A stretch of 64,000 nucleotides of DNA, from NCBI GenBank assembly GCA_902778935.1, contig CACYZT010000014.1, positions 1-64,000 on the forward strand. The letters are read 5' to 3'. This DNA comes from an uncultured Bacteroidales bacterium (lineage in GTDB: Bacteria > Bacteroidota > Bacteroidia > Bacteroidales > Paludibacteraceae). Position 1 is the first letter of the stretch, and each line of letters opens with the position of its first letter. The notes below the pieces were generated by a model. That model was not told the origin of the DNA, made no database searches, and saw only the letters and a program-made list of their open reading frames with translations. Below, piece after piece: positions 10,015 through 16,676 of this stretch. The position numbers were made by a program, and so were the translations under genes.

Positions 10015-10142
10015 GAATTAGCTCTGAGAACTCCATGCATCATGGTCTTGCTGTTGCATGGTGCGTACAAGTCAGAAGCCAAAGGCCGATAAGGACGATA
10101 GCGCCGTCCGTATAGATGAAAGTCTCCATCGCCCATTAGATA

Positions 10143-10173
10143 AGACGCAGGCTGAAAACCACAGCCTGCGTCT
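10143..10173. terminator. Hairpin terminator between convergent operons
   Basis: Perfect 12-bp inverted repeat AGACGCAGGCTG / CAGCCTGCGTCT with a 7-nt loop. It lies between the 3' ends of the PUL and the convergent DUF5692 gene and probably stops transcription in both directions. The remaining 10015-10231 bases hold no gene I can support. Confidence 0.75.
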
Positions 10174-10231
10174 CTCTATCCCTCGAGTGAGCGAATAATA
10201 CGTTTTTGTTCCTCTTGGGTCATACAGGTAC

Positions 10232-11338
10232 TTATGAGTTAACCACGGCACGAGCCATAGCATCCTTATAGTACTGTTGGTTAACGAAGACATCCTCCTT
10301 ATACGGGTTGATGTTGCGTTTCTTAGCCTGGTACATGATATAACCGAAGGCGATGACGTTGGTCACGAGTGCAAGGGCACTGATAACGAGCATAGCCGTC
10401 GGATTAGCAGCCGTAGCACCTTCTGCAGCCACCGTGGTGTGCGCAACTACTTCGTCACCCAGACCGGAAGCAGCATAGATGGCGTTGATGGTCTCAATAC
10501 CATTGACATACTGCGTCGGCAGAACAGCCCATGAGAAGAATTGTTTGCCGTTGAAGAAAGTCTCTTGGAAGAGCGGGAATACCTGCGCAAACATACACCA
10601 AATGGCCAGGGTGTTAGCACGGTTCTGAATCCAACCGCCACGGTTCCAGCAAACAGCTGCAATCGTCGGAGCGAGCAGCAGAGCGATACCGCAGTACCAG
10701 CTATGCGTCGGCAAGCAGTTGTAGGTATAAGCGAAGTTCCAGATGTCATACACCACGATGAACACCCAAGTCATGTCCGCCCAGATCATGTCCTTCTTGT
10801 CCTTGGAAGGATAGACATTCCACCACGCGGTCATACAGAAGATGTTGAACAAACCGGCAAGTCCGTTGAATACGTTGTGCCATCCGCCATACAACCAAAC
10901 ACCTTCGCTCGACAGCCACCATTTGTTCCAACCGCAGATAGCGGACTCGAAATCCGAGCAGACAGCGATAAGGATGTTGATAGCCACGATGATGAACGGG
11001 AACGGCTTGAACCAGCGCTTAGAACCGATACCCCACTCGTACTTAATCATCATGAAACCGATACAGCCGGTCAGGGCAGCATACAGTTTCGCATAGTGGA
11101 ACCAACCGTTCATGTACACATGCGTCTGGTTGTTCAGCGCCCAGTCCGCACCCATACGTGCACCTACTGCGATGGCAATGAAATAGACCGTCAGTGCCAG
11201 CGGAATGGCAAAGAAAGTGATGGCTCCACCGAGTTTGGTACGACGCGCAAACTCATTCCACAAAATCAGTCCTGCAAGGACCACAAAAAGCATAACCCAT
11301 TGAATCAGAGCGTGCTCTCCATAAACTTGAAAAAACAT
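10232..11338 (-). CDS. Polytopic membrane protein, DUF5692-like
   Basis: A 368-residue integral membrane protein with roughly 9-10 hydrophobic segments and an unusual density of Trp and Tyr. I recall it as resembling the Bacteroides DUF5692 family; no biochemical function is known to me. Conserved-looking charged residues sit within membrane-adjacent stretches (ILWNEFARRT, YVNGIETIN). It is the last gene of the hypB operon, separated from the upstream 92-residue membrane protein by an AT-rich repeat tract of 76 nt. I infer it could be the membrane partner of the Fe-S flavoprotein encoded upstream, but nothing in the sequence proves this. Confidence 0.7.
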   Translation of the reverse strand: MFFQVYGEHALIQWVMLFVVLAGLILWNEFARRTKLGGAITFFAIPLALTVYFIAIAVGARMGADWALNNQTHVYMNGWFHYAKLYAALTGCIGFMMIKYEWGIGSKRWFKPFPFIIVAINILIAVCSDFESAICGWNKWWLSSEGVWLYGGWHNVFNGLAGLFNIFCMTAWWNVYPSKDKKDMIWADMTWVFIVVYDIWNFAYTYNCLPTHSWYCGIALLLAPTIAAVCWNRGGWIQNRANTLAIWCMFAQVFPLFQETFFNGKQFFSWAVLPTQYVNGIETINAIYAASGLGDEVVAHTTVAAEGATAANPTAMLVISALALVTNVIAFGYIMYQAKKRNINPYKEDVFVNQQYYKDAMARAVVNS

Positions 11339-11414
11339 AGATTAGTAATTTTAAAAGATTAAATGATTAATTATAATCGGTATATCGCGTTTGATATGTC
11401 GATATTTCGATCTT
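11339..11414 (-). repeat. Junction tract between 92-residue and DUF5692-like genes
   Basis: On the minus strand the TAA stop runs into repeated CGAAATAT/CGACATAT and GATATACCGAT motifs and then an AT-rich leader ending at the ATG. Similar units occur at 14964-15022 in the same operon. Confidence 0.45.
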
Positions 11415-11693
11415 TTATGCGCTGACCGTTTTGCGCTCCTTGGCATAGCACCAGATAGCCCAAATGGCGGTCACGGCGAGGGACATCGGCAGGCCCACCG
11501 TCAGGAGCTCCATCGGATTCCATGCCAGAAACTCGCCGTTGATGAGATGGTCAACGAGCAACATAATCGTTCCGCCCCAGAGCATCAGTTCCAAGGTCTT
11601 TAAGTTACGTCCGACAAACGTGTCGGTCTGTTTGGTGCAAACACGATAGACAGTCGTCGCTATCGCTTGCGTTAATGGTACTAAGAAACACAT
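11415..11693 (-). CDS. Small two-helix membrane protein in hyp operon
   Basis: A 92-residue protein with two predicted membrane segments (about 33-50, MLWGGTIMLLVDHLI, and 62-82, VGLPMSLAVTAIWAIWCYA) and no recognised domain. It sits between hypA and the DUF5692-like gene, so it is probably co-expressed and might be a small subunit of the same membrane assembly (inference). It starts with ATG at 11693, directly after a repeat tract. Confidence 0.6.
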   Translation of the reverse strand: MCFLVPLTQAIATTVYRVCTKQTDTFVGRNLKTLELMLWGGTIMLLVDHLINGEFLAWNPMELLTVGLPMSLAVTAIWAIWCYAKERKTVSA

Positions 11694-11729
11694 AGTTATT
11701 TACGATTTACAATTTAACAGTTTAACAAT
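11694..11729 (-). repeat. Junction tract of GTTAAATT/GTTAAACT units
   Basis: On the minus strand the TAA stop of hypA is itself part of the first repeat unit (CGTTAAATTGTTAAACTG), followed by AAATTGTAAATCGTAAAT up to a few bases before the next ATG. The tract fills the 36-nt gap. Confidence 0.65.
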
Positions 11730-12083
11730 TTAACGAGATTGTGGCACCACAATCTCCTTTATCTCCACTTCGTTGCCTCGGAGCAGCCATGTCTTCTCGC
11801 TGCCGCAATGCGGACAGGTCTTGCCGTGCGCCACGGTCGGATAGTCCTTGCCGCAACCGTCGCAATGCGTCACGGCAGGGATGGGTTCAATAATCAGTTC
11901 GCAGCCATTAAGCATCTCTTCTTTGTCCGCCGCCCAGCGCCAGCAGTCGGTCAGGTACTCCGGCACGATAGTGCTCACCTCGCCGATGTTCATCACCACC
12001 GATGAGACGTGCGTCACACCGTTCTCTTCTGCGGCTTTCTTGACGTCCCGAATAATATAGAATACGATGCCTAATTCGTGCAT
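11730..12083 (-). CDS. hypA: HypA-like nickel/zinc metallochaperone
   Basis: A 117-residue HypA/HybF family protein. The N-terminal MHE triad needed for nickel binding in the family is present (MHELGIVFYI). The zinc site shows two Cys pairs, CDGCG near residue 74 and CPHCG near residue 92. In characterised systems HypA hands Ni2+ to a [NiFe]-hydrogenase or urease with HypB. Here no hydrogenase structural gene or hypC-F is in the window. It lies 30 nt downstream of the Fe-S flavoprotein gene, and the gap is filled by a repeat element. It could therefore serve another nickel enzyme, or a hydrogenase encoded elsewhere. Confidence 0.9.
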   Translation of the reverse strand: MHELGIVFYIIRDVKKAAEENGVTHVSSVVMNIGEVSTIVPEYLTDCWRWAADKEEMLNGCELIIEPIPAVTHCDGCGKDYPTVAHGKTCPHCGSEKTWLLRGNEVEIKEIVVPQSR

Positions 12084-12086
12084 GGC

Positions 12087-12131
12087 TTTTGTCTTTGAGC
12101 GTCAGCGGTCTTTCTACTTTTTACTAAAAAG
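12087..12131 (-). repeat. Copy of the 24-bp-type element at the flavoprotein/hypA junction
   Basis: This stretch nearly matches a stretch inside hypB (15410-15452): shared core GTCTTTGAGCGYCRGCGGTC followed by TTTCTAC and YTACTAAAA on the + strand. It overlaps the last codons and the TAG stop of the flavoprotein and runs up to a few bases before the hypA start. Confidence 0.75.
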
Positions 12132-14963
12132 TATCTTCCCTGCTCGCTTAATCATATACGGCAATATACCGTCGAACTTATTCTCCGAGGTGCGCATGAT
12201 GCTTGCTTCGGGGTGCTCGCGATGCAGATGGATGGCGTCAAAAGCACACTTGGTGGTGCATATACCGCAACCGATACACCGGTTCTCATCCACTACCGAA
12301 GCGCCGCAACTCAGGCAACGCGCAGTCTCTTTCTTCACCTGCTCTTCGGTCAGCGTACCGTGGTATTCCTCGAATTTCGTCTTCGTCGGCACCACTCCTG
12401 GGTCCTGACGGCTACCATTGTCATATTGCTTTACCACGATATCCTGTTTGTTGAGCTCGATGAAATCTCTATGGTTACGACCGATGGTCATGTGTCCGTG
12501 CTGAACATAGCGATGCAGACTCTCCGCCGCCTCCTTACCGGTTGCGATGGCATCAATGGCGAATTTCGGACCTGTGAACACATCGCCGCCAACGAAGATA
12601 TCGGGCTCTGCCGTTTGGAGCGTCAGCTTGTCCGCTATCGGATATACACCGCGGAAGAACTCCACTTTGGTGTCCTTCAGCAGGTCCTTCAGCACCACGG
12701 TCTGACCGATGGCGAAGATAACCATATCCGCCTCCAGCGTAATCGTCTCATTCTCATCGAACTTCGGCGCAAAGCGGTGTTGCTCGTCAAATACCGACAC
12801 GCACTTCTTGAAGGTAATACCCGTAACCTTTAACCCGTCACCTGTAACCTCTTTCGGTCCCCAACCGGGATTCAGAACCACGCCGTCTTCGCGTGCTTCC
12901 ATGCGTTCCTCGAGCGAAGCAGGCATGATATCTTCCGTCTCCAGCGAGAGCATCGTCACTTCGCTTGCCCCGCTACGTTTGGCCACACGCGCCGCATCGA
13001 TAGCTACGTTTCCGCCGCCTACGACCACCACTCTTTTATCTTTGATTTTTTTCTGCCCGCAATTCGCCTCATGCAGGAAATCGATGGCGGTTGTCGTGCC
13101 TTCTAAGTCCTCTCCCGGGATACCCGGCAGACGGCCACCCTGGCAACCGATCGCTACGTAGAATCCTTTGTAACCCTGCTCGCGCAATTGGGCAATCGTG
13201 ATGTCCTTACCCACTTCCACGCCGCATTGGATATCTACGCCTATCTCGCGCATGATATCTATCTCAGCATCAATCACAGCCTTGTCCAGTTTGTACGACG
13301 GGATGCCGTAGCGCAGCATACCGCCGGGTTTCTCATTGCGCTCAAATACGGTCGGTTTATAGCCCATCGTCGCCAGATAATACGCGCAACTCAGACCGCT
13401 CGGACCGCCACCGATGATGGCTATCTTCTCCTCCCATCGGTCTTGCACGTTGGAGCATATATTCACCTCCGGCACAAAGCGCGTCTCGGCATGCAGGTCT
13501 TTCTCCGCAATGAATTTCTTCACGGCATCGATAGCCACCGCGCGGTCTATCGTACCACGCGTACAAGCGTCCTCGCAACGGCGGTTACATATACGTCCGC
13601 ACACCGCTGGGAACGGGTTCTCGCGTTTGATGAGTTCAAGCGCCTCGGTGTACTTGCCTTCTGCCGCTTTCTTGAGATAACCCTGCACGGCGATATGTGC
13701 CGGACAAGCGGTCTTACAAGGCGCGGTACCGGTCGGATAGCAGTTGATGCGGTTCTTATCGCGATAGTCCTCTGTCCATTTGTCTTCACCCCATTTGGTT
13801 GCGTCCGGCAACTCCTGCTTCGGGTAAGTCTGAGGTCCGCTCTTCGTGCATAGTTTCTGACCAAGCTTAACCGCTCCCGCCGGACAGTACTCTACGCACC
13901 GACCGCACGCCACGCAGTTCTTCGGGTCCACTTCCGCTACGTACGCGCTGCGCGACATATTAGGTGTGTTAAACAACTGCGACGTACGCAAAGCATTGCA
14001 AATCTTCACGTTGCAGTTGCATATGGCGAAAATCTTTCCCTCGCCGTCGATATTCGTCACCTGGTGAACGAAACCGTGGTCTTCGGCTTTCTTAAGAATA
14101 GCCATCGCCTCATCGTAGGTGATGTCGTGGCCTCGTCCTGTCTCGCGCAGGTAGTCCGCCATGTCGCCCACGCCGATACACCAGTCGCGATAGTCATCCG
14201 CGCAGCCTTCATCCAGTTTCTTACGGCCGTAGCGGCACGAACAAATACCTACGCCGATATGTCCTTCGTATTTCTTGAGCCAATAGGAGATATGCTCGAT
14301 ATCGATGCTTTGGTTCTCCATCGAGATGGCTTTCTCTACAGGAATGACGTGCATACCGATACCCGAACCGCCCATCGGAACCATCGGGGTAATCTTCTCC
14401 AGCGGCAGGAAGGTCATTCGTTCGAAGAACATCGCCAACTCCGGATGACGGTCCATCAGCTCGGTATTCATATTCGTATATTCGGCACTACCCGGCACGA
14501 ACATCGGCACCCAATACTCGCGCTCTTCACGCGTGAAATGGGACCTCTCTTTGTCCATTGTCCATTGTCCATTGTCCTTCTTCGGATATTTATCCCCGTA
14601 GTCGTATTCCAGCATACCGAAATACGCCAGTTTGTCCAGCAGTTCATCGAAACTCTTATCGTCCGGCGTGTAGTGTTTCTCCGCGTTCATCGCGTGTAAC
14701 TGCGCGTACGTGTGGTGCTTGCGTACCTTAAAGAAATTACCGGGCAGCATGTCCAGCAGCAGGTCCAGCGACGCTTCACGCGTCACAGCGTCCATCTCGT
14801 CCTCAAAGATGCACGCCAAACCCCAATACTCCGGGGCATCGGTCGTCATCTTGATTTTACCGGGTACACGGTCCGTCACATGACGAACGAACTTCAACAA
14901 TTTCGGATTCGGATTCTTGTCCCCTTTGTGCTTCGGGACAAACTTGTCTGACATTTTTGGCAT
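12114..14963 (-). CDS. 949-residue Fe-S flavoprotein, GltD-type NAD(P)H oxidoreductase with extra domains
   Basis: Multidomain FAD oxidoreductase. Residues 1-340 form a Cys-containing domain of unknown family (GICSCRYG near 240, AICNCNVKIC near 314). A 4Fe-4S ferredoxin motif CVACGRCVEYC lies at 350-360. A GltD/NfnB-like core follows: a Cys-rich Fe-S region (C408 to C467), FAD site GGGPSG at about 518 and NAD(P) site GGGNVA near 660. A C-terminal ferredoxin motif CIGCGICTTKC is near 905. This is close to the glutamate-synthase small subunit and NADH-dependent ferredoxin:NADP reductase plan, with no glutamate synthase large subunit beside it. It sits between hypB and hypA. An in-frame tract (14551-14579) adds KDNGQWTMDKE at about residue 129. 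I infer electron transfer between NAD(P)H and ferredoxin or a membrane partner. Confidence 0.85.
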   Translation of the reverse strand: MPKMSDKFVPKHKGDKNPNPKLLKFVRHVTDRVPGKIKMTTDAPEYWGLACIFEDEMDAVTREASLDLLLDMLPGNFFKVRKHHTYAQLHAMNAEKHYTPDDKSFDELLDKLAYFGMLEYDYGDKYPKKDNGQWTMDKERSHFTREEREYWVPMFVPGSAEYTNMNTELMDRHPELAMFFERMTFLPLEKITPMVPMGGSGIGMHVIPVEKAISMENQSIDIEHISYWLKKYEGHIGVGICSCRYGRKKLDEGCADDYRDWCIGVGDMADYLRETGRGHDITYDEAMAILKKAEDHGFVHQVTNIDGEGKIFAICNCNVKICNALRTSQLFNTPNMSRSAYVAEVDPKNCVACGRCVEYCPAGAVKLGQKLCTKSGPQTYPKQELPDATKWGEDKWTEDYRDKNRINCYPTGTAPCKTACPAHIAVQGYLKKAAEGKYTEALELIKRENPFPAVCGRICNRRCEDACTRGTIDRAVAIDAVKKFIAEKDLHAETRFVPEVNICSNVQDRWEEKIAIIGGGPSGLSCAYYLATMGYKPTVFERNEKPGGMLRYGIPSYKLDKAVIDAEIDIMREIGVDIQCGVEVGKDITIAQLREQGYKGFYVAIGCQGGRLPGIPGEDLEGTTTAIDFLHEANCGQKKIKDKRVVVVGGGNVAIDAARVAKRSGASEVTMLSLETEDIMPASLEERMEAREDGVVLNPGWGPKEVTGDGLKVTGITFKKCVSVFDEQHRFAPKFDENETITLEADMVIFAIGQTVVLKDLLKDTKVEFFRGVYPIADKLTLQTAEPDIFVGGDVFTGPKFAIDAIATGKEAAESLHRYVQHGHMTIGRNHRDFIELNKQDIVVKQYDNGSRQDPGVVPTKTKFEEYHGTLTEEQVKKETARCLSCGASVVDENRCIGCGICTTKCAFDAIHLHREHPEASIMRTSENKFDGILPYMIKRAGKILFSKK
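14551..14579 (-). repeat. In-frame GTCCATT tandem tract inside Fe-S flavoprotein gene
   Basis: Three GTCCATT units plus a partial GTCCTT on the + strand. It encodes the surface-like stretch DNGQWTMDKE. Confidence 0.75.
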
Positions 14964-15022
14964 GGTATTTACGATTTGTTTGATTTTTCTGTATTTCGAT
15001 ATATCGGTATTTCAATATTTCG
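14964..15022 (-). repeat. Junction tract of CGAAATAT-type units between hypB and flavoprotein
   Basis: On the minus strand the TAA stop of hypB is followed by repeated CGAAATATTGAAATACCGAT and CGAAATAC motifs, then an A-rich leader to the ATG. Confidence 0.6.
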
Positions 15023-15778
15023 TTATTTTGCTTTCCAATTCTTAACTTCCTTCAGCAGCCACTCTGCGAAAGCCTCCACACCTTCGCCTGTCTTCGCGCA
15101 GATAGGAATGACCGTGGCTTTCGGGTTGCGCATATGGATATATTCTTTGCATTTCTCAAGGTCGAAATCAAAGTACGGCATCACGTCAATCTTATTGATG
15201 ACCACTACGTCGCAAACGCTGAACATCAGCGGATATTTAAGCGGCTTGTCATGTCCTTCCGGCACGGATAGTATCATGGCGTTCTTCACCGCGCCGGTAT
15301 CGAACTCCGCCGGACACACCAGATTCCCCACGTTCTCCAATATCACCAAGTCCGGCTGGCTTTCTTCTTTGAGCAAAGCGGTCTTTTGTCTTTGAGCGCC
15401 AGCGGTCATTTGTCTTTGAGCGCCGGCGGTCTTTCTACTTTCTACTAAAAGGGCTTGCAATCCCTGCTTCGTCATCTCCGCATCAAGATGACACATACCG
15501 CCGGTATGCAACTGAATAGACTCCACACCGGTGGCGTCTTTTATCTTGACGGCATCCACATCGCTGTCGATATCGGCTTCCATAACCGCAATACGGATTT
15601 TGTCCTTCAGGCGGTTGATAGTCTGGATAAGGGTGGTCGTCTTGCCGCTTCCGGGCGCAGACATCAGATTTAGAAGAAAAACTCCGCGTTCTTTTAATTC
15701 GCCGCGCAACGCGTCTGCATCGCGGTCATTGGCTTCAAAAACGCTCTTTTTGAGCTCAATTACTTTGACTTCGTCCAT
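15023..15778 (-). CDS. hypB: HypB-like nickel-insertion GTPase
   Basis: A 251-residue SIMIBI GTPase of the HypB family. The P-loop is GSGKTTT (43-49), the G-domain metal site GGMCHLDA (Cys96, His97) is intact, and NKID is the base-recognition motif. The N-terminal CxxCGC high-affinity nickel motif of E. coli HypB is absent, as in many HypB proteins. A low-complexity insert (TAGAQRQMTAGAQRQ at about 117-131) is encoded by a 24-bp tandem DNA unit. It is the first gene of the operon and has a well-formed promoter at 15819-15849. GTP hydrolysis would drive nickel delivery with HypA. Confidence 0.93.
   Translation of the reverse strand: MDEVKVIELKKSVFEANDRDADALRGELKERGVFLLNLMSAPGSGKTTTLIQTINRLKDKIRIAVMEADIDSDVDAVKIKDATGVESIQLHTGGMCHLDAEMTKQGLQALLVESRKTAGAQRQMTAGAQRQKTALLKEESQPDLVILENVGNLVCPAEFDTGAVKNAMILSVPEGHDKPLKYPLMFSVCDVVVINKIDVMPYFDFDLEKCKEYIHMRNPKATVIPICAKTGEGVEAFAEWLLKEVKNWKAK
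15378..15452 (-). repeat. 24-bp tandem repeat in frame inside hypB
   Basis: Two and a half copies of a 24-bp unit (GCGGTC, WTTTGT, CTTTGAGCGCC) at 15378-15401, 15402-15425 and 15426 onward. The right end matches the junction element at 12087-12131. Confidence 0.85.
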
Positions 15779-15818
15779 TAAAATGTTGTGTTTTTCGGTT
15801 TTATTCGATTTACGCTAC

Positions 15819-15849
15819 AAAGGTACAACAAATTTTGCACATATGCAAG
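15819..15849 (-). promoter_or_regulatory. Promoter of hypB operon
   Basis: On the minus strand, TTG, 20 nt, TACCTTTG: the Bacteroidetes -33/-7 pattern, about 40 nt upstream of the hypB ATG. Confidence 0.85.
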
Positions 15850-15950
15850 TGTTCGGGTATTTTTTCGCAAAAAAATATAAGCAAGTGTTCGGGTATTTTT
15901 CGCAAAAAGTAGAAGCAAGTGTTCGGGTATTTTCTCGCAAAAAGTAGAAT
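15846..15950. repeat. Three 34-36 bp direct repeats abutting hypB promoter
   Basis: Units start at 15846, 15882 and 15916, each with the core GCAAGTGTTCGGGTATTTT followed by CGCAAAAA. The first copy overlaps the -33 element of the hypB promoter. The regular spacing just upstream of a promoter suggests regulator binding sites, though they may be just another tandem tract. Confidence 0.8.
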
Positions 15951-16328
15951 TCATTCTATTATTTTATTACGTACGGAGATGGCTTTGGGTGTTTGCATAA
16001 TCTACGCACCAATCGGACTCATCTCGGTATTCGAGTGGGTGATTAGTGGGTTGTTAGTGTGTTGTTAGTGGGTGATTAGGCTTACGTCAGACTGACTTCT
16101 TGCCCAAAACCTGCCAGAATGGCAGAAATAAATAAATCTATAAATAACACTACAAAAACTATGCCCGGAGCGTTCTCCCGACGGAACGGGAGCAGCGGCA
16201 TCCGCCTAAAAGGGTATACATATTATTCACTACAAAAATCGTGTCGCAGGCTATACACGCTCAGTAGGAGCTAACAACCCCATAACCCATAACCCATCAG
16301 AAAAATCGCACCAAAAATGCAATTTTTC
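15951..16328. other. Intergenic region with low-complexity tracts, no gene seen
   Basis: I find no supportable gene here. It contains GTGGGTGATTAG/GTTAGT repeats (16035-16080), a small inverted repeat CTCCCG/CGGGAG near 16175-16192, and two copies of CATAACC near 16280. Confidence 0.5.
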
Positions 16329-16359
16329 TTGCATATGTCAAACTTTTGTTGTACCTTTG
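16329..16359 (+). promoter_or_regulatory. Promoter of lipoprotein/radical SAM pair
   Basis: TTG, 20 nt, TACCTTTG (TTGCATATG form), 27 nt before the ATG at 16386. Confidence 0.85.
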
Positions 16360-16385
16360 CAGCCGAATTAGGACTTGAGATAGTG

Positions 16386-16676
16386 ATGAAGAAGAATTTT
16401 TTACTTCGTGTCAATGTGCTGTTAGGCGTCATCAGCCTCTGGCTCGCCGGCTGTCACAGCAGTAAAGCAACGGTCAAAGAGGAACCGCGCCACCCGCGCC
16501 TTAAATATGGTACGCCCGAGGTGCGCGCTATGTATGGCGTCATGATGCCCGATGAACCCGTGGACACCCTTGCTGCGCCGGCAGACACCGTTGTGATGGA
16601 GCAGCCCAAAGCACCGCAGCGTCCTCCGCAGATCATGGTCAAGTACGGCGTACCGCCTGTGCGCAACAACCAATGA
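16386..16676 (+). CDS. Putative radical SAM-associated lipoprotein
   Basis: A 96-residue lipoprotein. I set the start at ATG 16386 because the promoter -7 box ends at 16359, so the longer frame starting at 16317 cannot be real. The signal peptide ends with the lipobox LAGC (Cys 23). The mature part carries three Tyr-Gly motifs (KYGTPEV, MYGVMMP and, near the C-terminus, VKYGVPPV). It overlaps the radical SAM gene by 4 nt. This matches my recollection of the rSAM/lipoprotein pair in Bacteroidetes (TIGR04134 lipoprotein with TIGR04133 enzyme). The conserved YGxP repeats are the likely modification or recognition sites (inference). Confidence 0.8.
   Translation: MKKNFLLRVNVLLGVISLWLAGCHSSKATVKEEPRHPRLKYGTPEVRAMYGVMMPDEPVDTLAAPADTVVMEQPKAPQRPPQIMVKYGVPPVRNNQ

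Noticed and set aside
15378-15452. CRISPR-like array in hypB
   Set aside because: Repeats are tandem without spacers and lie in frame in the coding sequence; no cas genes are present.
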